Shown here: positions 1-25,700 of the stretch, piece by piece | Layout: each line of letters opens with the position of its first letter | Numbering within the stretch: the first letter of the stretch is position 1 | NCBI GenBank assembly: GCA_020002185.1 | Contig: CM034535.1 | Coordinates: forward strand, 71,148,612-71,212,611 | DNA: 64,000 nt | Origin: Paraescarpia echinospica | Taxonomy: Eukaryota > Annelida > Polychaeta > Sabellida > Siboglinidae | Direction of reading: 5' to 3' | Position numbers and translations under genes: made by a program | Notes under the pieces: generated by a model | Told to the model about the DNA's origin: nothing | The model's database searches: none | Seen by the model: only the letters and a program-made list of their open reading frames with translations

Positions 1-450
1 ATTGACAAGTAAATATAAGTACCAATGAAATGAATTAAATTAATTAATTAATCAAAGCAAGTATATATGTCGCTAAAATGGGTGTACCTTTTCTAAAATA
101 TAAGTAGTAAAAGTAATAAAAATAATACCAATAATCATAATCCAATGTTCGTGAAGGAATTAATTATACAATATTAAAGCATAGTCATTTGTAATTTGGG
201 AAAATGGGAAATCGTTGAACATCAAAGGGTATTGCGGTCAATTCAGGCCAGCTTGGCAATATTGCATGAAAAAGAGTATTTTATGTTGTAAAGAGTACTT
301 GAGTTGTTATGCCACAAATTCCTTGTAGAGTTTAAAAATGTTACTTGGCAATAAACCATCTACTACTGTCTACTACTACTAGATAATAAAAAATATATAA
401 TATGTAATTATAAATTCGGTTCTTAAATTGTGCCGTTATTGTGGTTTCAG

Positions 451-15901
<15,451 letters not shown>

Positions 15902-16870
15902 TTTATGCAGATTGTCTTGGGGAGGACAGGGTTCTAATTTGTGTCAGGACTACTGAAACATTTATTGACATATAGATTAATTTTCTCACGGTATTGTTAC
16001 CGGCCACTAGTTGTGATCTTGCAGGTCGCAAGATGCCAAAGTCAGTTGGTTATTGGCTTTGGTGGACTGGAAATGTTACGGTTAGGGCTGAATATTATTT
16101 ATGGCTTGGTTATTTATACTTTACACACACGCATACACGCACACATGCACACACTAGAGCATTATATACACACAAAGTGCATGCGTGAATGCATGCACAC
16201 ACATGCATACAAACTCGCATGCGCACGCACACACACAGAAGCGTATGTGCATAACGCATCATACGGGTGTGCACTGGTTTTAGGGATAAAACACCTTGTT
16301 ACTTGTTACTGGTTGTCACTAATTTAATAATCACATTGGAATGTTAGGAAATGGTTTTCCTATTAGTTGATATGTTGTGTTTTCTCTGTCTACAGTTTTC
16401 ATTTGTAGGATATCTTATGTGTGCCATATGCAAGGACAAACATTTAGTAACTGTGAAGTGGATTGGAAATAGTTTACATACTGGCTTATGTGGTTGTCCT
16501 TACCTCGAATTCAGTTTCTGTTTGTAGAAAAAGTCGGTTTGTGCTATATGCTAGAACTGAATTTAAGTATATCTTTTAAATGGATTGAATGTATATAGAT
16601 AGAAGATGAATTGTAATTTCTGAAGACTTACCTTTTGCAGATGTACTAATCCATTGTAGACTGCATATATGTTATATTTATACCATGTATGCATATCAAT
16701 AATTTGCCGCTATGCCAATTGATGCAGTGGAATATGTATAATATCCAGATTGATAGAAAGAGACCAATGGAAGTGTGTTAGCCCATCCATTGAAATTTGT
16801 ATCAAGTTACACAATTGATTGGAAACATCTAAGTTTGTTTTGAAAAATCAATAAAACGTTATTATGAAAC
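15902..16870 (+). other. ETNPPL: ETNPPL 3' untranslated region
   Basis: About 970 bases follow the stop before the first good AATAAA. It contains a CA-rich stretch at about 16125-16235. The end is inferred from the poly(A) signal, not observed. Confidence 0.6.
16850..16855 (+). terminator. Poly(A) signal AATAAA for ETNPPL
   Basis: Canonical hexamer about 950 bases after the stop, with T- and GT-rich sequence further downstream. It is the nearest clean match after the coding end. Confidence 0.55.
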
Positions 16871-17360
16871 TAGATCTTGCAATTACTGTATTTCTTTCAC
16901 AAACAGACATACACTGACACTTGACCTTATGTTTTGTAACCAAAACGTTTCATAAATAGCATAATTTTACACTGTATATTTCTCTGCTTTTGTTTAACAC
17001 AGTTGTGCATCCAATTATATTGTACATGGTTCACAACGCAGGAAGTTGGGACCTTACAAAGTCGCAAACTGACATCCTGGATGTGTTTCATTGGAAGCAG
17101 TTCTGATCACTCTTCAAGATTCGTTGGTCACAAAGGATAAGTGACGCGAAGCAATAAAGCAATGAAATTTATGCAGCTTTTAAGTTTGGCATTTGTACCC
17201 AGGTAATCAATTACAAAGTTGTCAAAAGTAGAACGAATTTAACAACACTAAAAAAATTCATTCTCTGTTGCTGTGCGTCTGCTGCAGGAATACTGCTGCT
17301 TCTATGATTTTTATACTGATCGTTTATTCCATAACCACGATTCACACCTGTATCGCAATA
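16871..17360. other. Intergenic sequence, nothing recognised
   Basis: AT-rich spacer between the ETNPPL poly(A) signal and the polypyrimidine tract. No coding or repeat feature seen. Confidence 0.5.
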
Positions 17361-17583
17361 TGGGCTCCCACCCCCTCTCCCATCCCTCTCTCTCTCCCTT
17401 TGTCCACCCCTCCCTCTCTTCTTCGTAATGCTTCTCCCTCTCTCTCCCTCCATCCACTCTTCTCTCTTCCTCCCTCTCTCTCCCTTCCCTGTTTCTCCCC
17501 CTCCATACCTCCCTCCCTCACTTCCTCTATCTCTCTTCCTCCCTCTCTCTCCCTCTTCCCTCCCTCCTGTCTGTCTCTCTTTC
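17361..17583. repeat. CCCTCT-type polypyrimidine tract
   Basis: About 220 bp of almost pure C/T on the + strand with variable CCCTCT and CTCTCC units. ORFs crossing it in several frames are compositional artefacts. Confidence 0.9.
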
Positions 17584-17748
17584 TTCAAGCTATATAATTT
17601 TGTTAATTAAAATGCTTTTCATATCTTTCCGTTTTCACACTATGAAATTTTGCCTAGTGTACTTTTGAATATATACACTCCAAATGATATTTGTTTTCTA
17701 TATATTGTATTGAAAGCAAAGAACTGCCAATCGTGTCATGTGGATATT

Positions 17749-17808
17749 GTGGTGCCCTCTACCCTCCAGTGTTGGTAACTTTCGTAACCATACTGTAGAG
17801 GGCGCCAC
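17749..17808. repeat. Short inverted repeat, 14-bp arms
   Basis: gtggtgccctctac (17749-17762) and gtagagggcgccac (17795-17808) are reverse complements but for one base, separated by 32 bp. Function unknown. Confidence 0.6.
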
Positions 17809-18483
17809 GTTGCAGTTACTGTGGTAGATTGGAGCATAGTCCACCACTGCTACACCTATGCCTCGATTACCCAGGCGCCTTGAGGTGGCACCACTTTTGC
17901 ATCCTTCACGTCTAATCGTCTGTTCCGAGTGGTAATTGTATGCAGCAAGTTCGCATTATCACTTGTACTTAGACCTACTTATGGTTTCGATCGTGGATTC
18001 CAAATCGAGGACATTGCTGTTACCGTCTCCTGTCTTTATACCCAGGCCCATAAACAAGGAGGTGCGAATGGTGCATACTTCAACACATGTTTTGTTCTTA
18101 GTTTCTTAAATAAAATAAAAAAATTAGGAGCAAACAACCTCCGTTTAGCACCACCTAGCAGGCACCATTAACCAATTTAATATTGACTACATCTTCCCGT
18201 TTACCCTGTTATTAAAGACACATATGCTGAGGTTGTCCGAATTAAATGGGCCAATTAACATTTTAACAACCAGGTTTACACAATTCTGCACTAGGAAACT
18301 GTCCAGAAATGCTACGATGATCGATGCTGCTACCAACGTGAGAAAGCGCACGTTAGTGACGGAAATTTCCGTCCGAATATGTCTATACAGTGAGGCCACC
18401 TGGTGTTCGTTTTACCAAGTTCTCGTTCTGCTTGGTGCGTAAGAATCGGTTAAAACATTTCACAATAGTTAAAAAAAATTATA

Positions 18484-18600
18484 AGATTTAACAAGATTGA
18501 ACAAGTTGTTTTAACAATAATTAACAAGAATGCCATCCATGCAATTAGCCAAAGATGGCAAGTAGACAAGGAAGCCAATAGTTTATCAACAGTGCAACCA
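18484..18600 (-). mobile_element. LINE family A, degraded 3'-end relic
   Basis: Contains a degenerate taacaag tail and aatgccatcc, then aagatggcaagtagacaagg and a trailing Ser/Glu-region remnant. These match in order the 3' ends at 6.2, 20.05 and 45.2 kb, but with more substitutions. Only the last ~100 bp of the element remain. Confidence 0.7.
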
Positions 18601-19167
18601 TGTGTAGTGTTTGCAATTTGTTCAGTTTATTTCCTTTGTTTTTGTATATGATGCAAATAGAAAATATTAATGATTTTGTAGTAGCTAAAATAGTAGGGAT
18701 TCAATTAACACTCACACACCCCACTTCGAATGGGAATCCCACTTCGAATAGGTAAGGTCACGATATGAACTTTTTCATGCGGTATTTTGATGCGGTCCCT
18801 AACAAACAACGATTTATGGTCACTGACACTGTAAGCGGTGACGTTACTGCACTGGCCGTGCAGATGCAATTCACGTCCGCTCTGGAGACATCCGATGCCC
18901 CGTAAAATTTCACGTGACGCCCGCTCTCTGCTCTCAGTCCCACTGTTTACCTGACAGCACACCCCGACCTTTATGTCGGCTCAACGCCACTCAACAATGC
19001 ATATGATTTGCATAATATTAATGAACAAGACGCGACTCGCGCAGGGCAGGTGAGGCCAGACAAGAAAAATTGGGGTTATATGTTAAAGGCATGCCTTGTT
19101 CCTAAGCGCAGAAGATCGGAATGAGAAAAAATAACGACATCTAAGTGACGTTAATTATGTTAATGAT
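18601..19167. other. Intergenic sequence, nothing recognised
   Basis: Spacer between the LINE A relic and the GTT/GTC array. It holds a CpG-containing stretch at about 18750-18960 with short unassigned minus-strand ORFs. No family recognised. Confidence 0.45.
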
Positions 19168-19944
19168 AGTTGTCGTTGTCGTCGTTGTTGTCGTCGTTGT
19201 TGTGGTCGTTGTTGTCGTCGTTGTTGTCGTCGTTGTCGTCGTTGTTGTTGTCGTCGTTGTGGTCGTTGTTGTCGTTGTTGTTGTCGTTGTTGTCGTTGTC
19301 GTCGTTGTTGTTGTCGTTGTTGTTGTCGTTGTTGTTGTCGTCGTTGTTGTTGTCGTTGTTGTCGTTGTTGTTGTCGTAGTTGTTGTCGTCGTTGCTGTCG
19401 TTGTTGTCGTTGTTGTCGTTGTCGTCGTTGTTGTTGTTGTTCTTGTCGTTGTTGTTGTCGTCGTTGTCGTCCTCGTTGTTGTTGTTGTTGTCGTTGTCGT
19501 TGTTGTTGTCGTTATTGTTGTCGTTGTCGTCGTCGTCGTTGTTGTCGTCGTTGTCGTCGTTATTGTTGTTGTTGTTGGTATTATTATGTCGTTGTTGTTG
19601 TCGTCGTTGTCGTCGTTGTCGTCGTTGTTGTCGTCGTTGTTGTCGTCGTTGTCGTCGTTGTTGTTGTCGTTGTTGTTGTCGTCGTTGTTGTCGTTGTTGT
19701 CGTTGTTGTTGTCGTAGTTGTTGTCGTCGTTGCTGTCGTTGTTGTCGTTATTGTCGTCGTTGTCGTTGTTGTCGTTGTCGTCGTTGTTGTTATTGTTCTT
19801 GTCGTTGTTGTTGTCGTCGTTGTCGTCCTCGCTGTTGTTGTTGTTGTCGTTGTCGTTGTTGTTGTCGTTATTGTTGTCGTTGTCGTCGTCGTCGTTGTTG
19901 TCGTCGTTGTCGTCGTTGTTGTTGTTGTTGTTGGTATTATTATG
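19168..19944. repeat. GTT/GTC trinucleotide array with 356-bp higher-order duplication
   Basis: About 780 bp of irregularly alternating GTT and GTC triplets, so all three frames on both strands look open (poly-Val, poly-Ser/Leu, poly-Asn/Asp, poly-Thr). The marker ggtattattatg occurs at 19577-19588 and 19933-19944, and the preceding ~220 bp correspond between the two with small differences. A block of about 356 bp has therefore been tandemly duplicated. Confidence 0.95.
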
Positions 19945-20045
19945 TTTTTGTGTTCGCGACGGTTGTGATGGTAGCTGTGGATGTGTTTGAGGTTGTTGTG
20001 GTGGCGACGGCGGTGGTGGTGGTTTTGACTGTGGTGACGGACTGA

Positions 20046-20845
20046 GATTTAACAAGATTTAACAAGATTTAACAAGATTGCCACCCAGAGAATTAACTCT
20101 AGATGGCAGGTGGACAAGGAAGCCTTTTGGCTGATCGAGAGTCCAACCCTTTTTATCTACATGTCTCCCGCCCTTCTGAGGTACGTGTCAATTTTATTTT
20201 TAAACATATTCACGCTACTAGCATCCACACAATCAGCAGATAATCTGTTCCAATCAGTTACAGACCTTTGTGAAAACGAGAACTTTCTTATATCTAATCT
20301 ACACCGCTCCTTTACTAATGTAACTTCTTAACTAAGAAAAAAATTTCTATCAATATTTTCATAACCATTCAATATTTTAAAAACTTCTATCTGATCTCAT
20401 CTCAATATCCTGGTCTCTAGTGTTGTCAAACCACATTATTTTTTGAGTATTTCGTAACTAAGATCCCTCAGTCTTGGTACCATTTTAGTCGCTCTCCTCT
20501 GTACTCTTTCTAGCATATACTCTATATATGTCCTTCTTGCGATATGGCTTCCACGCTTGTATACAATATTCAAAATGAGGCATAACTATTGTTTTGTACA
20601 GCGGTATTATTAGTTCTGTTTCCTTATACGCTATAATTCGCCTAATTAATCCAAGGATTTGATTTCCCTTTGAAGCTGCAATTCTGCACTGCTCCGAAAC
20701 CTTCATATCAGCACTAATTGTTAACCCTCAGTCCTTTTCAGTTACGGTAGTACTTAGTATACTGCCCCTCATTGTATATTCTACGTCTTCGTTCCCATGT
20801 CCTGTGTGGAGGCATTTACATTTCCCGAAGCTGAATGACATCTGC
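20046..20845 (-). mobile_element. LINE family A, 5'-truncated copy
   Basis: Three units of the 10-bp tail at 20047-20076 are followed by the shared 3' end. Minus-strand reading at 20706-20485 contains KVSEQCRIAASKGNQILGLI and LEYCIQAW-like text with substitutions. Similarity stops near 20845, where a GTGGT-rich simple sequence begins. It abuts the GTT/GTC region on its 3' side. Not functional. Confidence 0.88.
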
Positions 20846-20985
20846 CTGACTGGTGGATGTACTGGTGGTTGTGATGGTAGTGGTGTTTATTGTGGTCGTG
20901 GTGTATGTCGCTGTCGTCGTCGTGGTTGTGGTCGTGGTCAAGATGTAGCTGTAGCGGCAGGTTGCGGTATCGTTGTCATTATTGT
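20846..20985. repeat. GTGGT/GTC-rich simple sequence
   Basis: Degenerate GT-rich triplets similar to those at 19960-20040 on the other side of the LINE A copy. The LINE may have inserted into a larger triplet-rich tract. Confidence 0.65.
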
Positions 20986-21846
20986 GGAAGTCGTGATTTT
21001 GATGACGATGCGATTTTGATAAGTTCACGATGTGTAGCATCGACACATTTACATGGGTGTACAATTTAGACATTTAATGATGCAGGTGCAAAGGCGAGCA
21101 GTCTTCCTCTTTACTCATACGCACGAACCAGTTTGACTATTTCTGGGTCAAAATTATAAAAAGTGTTGACAACCAACACCGTTTACCAGGAGCTCGCATT
21201 TTATTTTACATTCACTACGTGAACTTATAAGTTCAACAATTATCTATTGGTGGTGTATTTAAAACAGAATGGTAGTTATTTAGATTTTACTTATGTAAAC
21301 CCTGATTGAGGACTGGGCACTTAATACTCAAGCAACATATGTACACAAAGCTATACATTGAAAACCCCGACATGTGTCCTTGTGGCACTGCTCCAATGAT
21401 AGTGCAACGCCTACTGCAAAACTTCCATCATACCAAAAAGGGAGGAAGGCAACCTAGCCTACAGAAACCCCAGTAAAGAAAAACACGTGGCCTACTGGAA
21501 GACCTGCGACGCACAGCAACCTTCATATGAGCAACTGGAGTTAGTCCCAGTCTGAGCGAACGCCGAAGAAGAGATCTAATATTGTTTTCATCGATTTGGG
21601 CGATTTGAATGGTAAGTAATTCTCCAGTCGGCGGGAGCCACAGTGAACGAGTTTATTGTCAAAACCCTGTAATGGATGCCTTGGTTTGTTGTTCCGTGGG
21701 TGGGTGCAAGTAGTTATTACCAATATCAATAGACTCGTTTATATCTCCAAAGCGAGTGTTGTTTACGGTTATCAAAACGTGACATAACGTGTTCTGTGTA
21801 TGTATAATACCAATGCATGTAGATATCTATGTGCGCATGTAGTTCT

Positions 21847-22168
21847 ATGCGTGTAGAGATATAGGCGTACACATCTACATGTAGACATCTACGTGTAGAC
21901 CTCTAAATGTAGACCTCTGCGTGTAGACCTCTGCGTGTAGACATCTAAGTTTAGACATCTAAGTGTAGAATTCTGCGTGAGTATATCTACGTGTAGATAT
22001 CTACGTGTAGACATGTACATGTAGACCTCTACGTGCAGACATCTACGTTCATACCTCTACGTGTAGTCATCAACGTGTAGATACCTACACTTAGACCACT
22101 GCGTGTAGACCTCCGCGGGGAGACATTTAGATGTAGATATCTACACGTATACCTCTACCTGTGTCAAT
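21847..22168. repeat. 14-bp degenerate minisatellite, 23 units in constant register
   Basis: Units approximate ctacgtgtagacct/ctacgtgtagacat. From 21875 to 22168 there are exactly 21 units with no insertion or deletion, although most differ by 1-5 bases. At least two more diverged units precede (21847, 21861). Confidence 0.9.
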
Positions 22169-22379
22169 ATATTGCAGCAATCTCTAAACATGTATGTGAA
22201 TGTTTGGTGCTCACACTGACATTTGATGGGATACATATGCAAGTTTTAGCAGTTTACAGTCCTTTCCAATTCGTCAGGCGACGCAATCTTTCAATTCAAA
22301 TTTGCATCACGTGATCGTGCCTAAAAATCGCCTAAATTATCTGTCACGGGGGTTGGACTACTGGTTCATTCAAGGTAGA

Positions 22380-22740
22380 TATCGCCACATTATATGTGGG
22401 GGCGGCGATGGCACACACAGGTGCACACACGCGCATACGTACAAACACATTTGCGCACACGCGCGCGCGCACACACACGCACCCACCACACACCCGCCTT
22501 GGTACATTTGTCGTATCGCGGACGCGACACGCAACATTATTAGCCTCTGGCCTATGTCGTTTGTTCCAGCCTGTTTATTTATCGCCTGCAGACGACACCG
22601 CGCTGCTAAACACTTTCGCGTCGTGAGCCTGGGCACAGTTGTTATTTGTCACCAGTGCCGTCACTCGGGCATCGAAGCGACACACCGACACAGCCAGCCG
22701 ACAGACAGACAGACAGACAGACAAACAGATAGACACAAAC
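22380..22740 (+). promoter_or_regulatory. Likely promoter/5'UTR region of CRIP
   Basis: CpG-containing block directly upstream of the CRIP start codon. It has a GC-box-like gggggcggcg at about 22388, a CA/CG-alternating tract at 22420-22490 and five GACA units at about 22700-22722 just before the ATG. No TATA box placed with confidence; the transcription start is not determined. Confidence 0.4.
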
Positions 22741-22780
22741 ATGCCTAAGTGTCCACGATGCAACAAAGAGGTGTATTTCG
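22741..22780 (+). CDS. CRIP1: CRIP exon 1
   Basis: Encodes [13 protein letters not shown] plus the first base of an Ala codon, followed by gtaagt. Carries zinc ligands C4 and C7. Confidence 0.94.
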
Positions 22781-25700
22781 GTAAGTAACAGTGTCTCTTT
22801 AAACGTACTTGCTTCTTCGCGTAATCATAATGTGATGTTTATTAATGTCACTGACTCGTGACGTGTGTTTGTTTATGAGGTCGCGTGACTTCCAAACGCT
22901 CTATAGTCGCTCTACTATTAGAACAACTGCAAAGATATTGGTAGAGGCAAAATTTCTCCATAATTTTATTTATAAACTCGTTGCTGTCTAAACATTGTGG
23001 GTTCCAGGGTTCATGGGGAAAGGAGCGGTGATTTCTATAAACGGTTGACGTCATCAAATTCATTAATTTATACAATTGTTTCTTATTTATATCCAAATTT
23101 TGACATAATATAATGATTATACTAGTTGGTCATCAGTGTTGGAATATAATATTCAATTAAATAATATAATGTGTAATTTATTGATTCATCGATTTTTTTA
23201 TTTTAGGGTCACATTTACATGTTCAAACGATCATAAGCGTAAATAGGCCTACTGGCATGCACATCTCCCTGCTGGGTAACACAAAAAGTTGACATCGGTC
23301 ATGTAGACCTAATAGACCTATTTTAAGATAGCAATTAAATGTGCTACTATCAAAACCGTTCAGTATTTCCAGAAATCATCCAAGTGTAAAATGGTTAAAT
23401 GTGATGTTTGCGGTAGTATATTAACAAAGTCAAGTAATGCCAATAAACAGCTATACAGTCTCGAAGTTCCGGTGATAGTGACGCTGATTTGTCGGTTTGT
23501 TTTTTTAGGCCTATAACCCACACTCGTGTTTAACGTACTTTGCTCCCGGATGTGCTTAGGTAATACCGAAGTCTAGTACGAAAACGGTATTGAGTAATGA
23601 GTACGTGGGGGTGTACGTGTCTTTAAGTTAACGCCTTTGTACATTCGTTGTTCGATGCGCACGCATGTGCGTCCGTGCTCTGTGCGTATAAAAGCGTGCA
23701 TTCATATACAGGCTGTATATGTCAACACACTGATTACTGCATTGATCATATGCACATTTATGCATACTCAGTTCCACATCTTTATGCGACGTTCGATTTG
23801 CGTGTGTTTTACCGAGTTCTACATCCGTGTACTCTTCTTTCATATGTACGTGCTCTTTAATAAATAAGAATCAATCACCTTAATTATATTATTAAAACTG
23901 CTCTCATTAAGACCTGCCGTATAATGGCGGGGGTATCGCACATCGTTTTTAAATAATGTAGCTACTGAAACTGAACATCTTTATTTGACAGATAACAAAT
24001 GCAAAACACGTCAAAGCATTTTCATAAAAGAAGAAAGATGTATGAAGATATGAATGTATTTGTTGCTGCTTTGAATTCTTCCAGTTTTCGTAGTTTTCGC
24101 ACACGTTTCAGTATAGATGTATAGATGTGGAGCGATGCGTGCTGTGATCTAATCGTTTTCCGTTATACACACACGTGAGAATATTCTCGCTCCTGGTCGT
24201 TCGTCACTGTGCACTGACGCGACCTTCTTTGCGTTTTCAATCACGCGTCACTAACTAGCATGTCGCTGCGTCTGTTTACACAAAGATAAAGAAGAGATGT
24301 ACATAAATAGTCAGGCGATTATGTCACAGATAGACATATATATAACGGGGATGGATAAAAATAGCTGTATGCGTGGGGACCGGTGGACCGAGAATATCAA
24401 ATTACAGAGAGAGGGGGGGGAGTGAGAGAGAGGGGGAGAGAGAGAGACAGAGAGAGACAGAGAGAGGGGGGAGAGAGAGTGAGGGAGGAAGGGAGGGAGG
24501 GACAGCGAGGGAGCGAGAGTGCGTCACACAGAGCACTGTAACAAGTAAAGTATGTCCGATGTGTGGCTATTCCATTTATTTAGTGCTCCTCGTATAGCGA
24601 CACTTTGCACTGTGCAATATTCGCCATTCCGCGCAGTAAATCAGTCATTAAGTCCATTTACAGCGCGCCCAGCACAACTGACTGTGACTCATCCGACAGT
24701 GGTCACAGTTTGCGAGGCTGTAGAACAACAAAATAGTACAGGAGTGAGTGAGGCGCTGACAGAGACAACCCGGGTTCTTGAGTGGAAGAAGCACCCGATA
24801 TTCCCGATTGTTTATTGGTGGGAAGTATTGTATGTGGAACAGAACACTTTAGGAACAACGAAAGCGGGAACTTGTTGGAAGTCAACGTTGTACCAGCCTG
24901 TGTATACGGATTGGGAACACTGACACTACCATAGAGACATGCGGAGAAGTCGCAGGCAGCAGACTACAACTGAGTTCGATGAATATGCGAAGTAACCACA
25001 GAAGCTAGAACTGATATGTAGGAAGTAAGAGACGAGATTGGCATGGACAAACGCCTGAAAGTAGTTGGAAGCAGACTTAGATGTGTAGTACATGTGCATA
25101 GGATTGGCGATTGGCTGCTATTCACAGCGTAATTAATAAACCTTAAACTATAAAGCAGATGTCGCTACAGCAAACGCGCGAATACAACTTGCCCAAAGAC
25201 CGATGACAGTGAATCATCCGCGGCACAATGGTAATACTATCAGGGCGTCAACGTAACATGACAGCAAGAGCGCTATTTTGGGTTCGTATCACGAACAAAA
25301 TCAATGTATGACCGAGCTAAAATACCCCAAGCCACCAGCGCAGTAGTAGTGAATCATTTTCAAAAGCTGTTTCCTGTGGGACCGAGCTCACAGCGGCGGG
25401 ATATACGACCCAGCTGCCGCAACAGAGGTCTGGTGGCATACGAGCTGCTAGTTTATACAATGACACATGCTTCTGAGCCATTAAATAATAAAGATACGTC
25501 AAAGGACATTATCGTTGCCGTTTCCTGCCAGACTGCAACAGAGCGTGCTCCACATACGGAACAATTTGAAGGATCATGTTATTTATAAAAACAATGATAT
25601 GACGTTTGACAACGGGCAGGGTTTTGCGTGTGTGTGTGTGTGTGTGTGCGTGTGCGTGTGTGCGTGTATGCGTGCGTGCGTGCGTGTGTGTGGGTGTATA

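Noticed and set aside
17211..17610. Arg/Gly- and Ser/Pro-rich ORFs
   Set aside because: Compositional result of the polypyrimidine/polypurine tract.
18358..18373. Perfect 16-bp palindrome gacggaaatttccgtc as an operator
   Set aside because: Isolated, no flanking gene start, and one such palindrome is not unusual in 64 kb.
19141..20055. 304-codon Asn/Asp/Thr-rich minus-strand ORF and poly-Val + ORF
   Set aside because: Pure translation of the GTT/GTC triplet array; all frames are open.
24552..24923. 123-codon ORF in CRIP intron 1
   Set aside because: No recognised motif, no splice context, overlapping open frame on the other strand.
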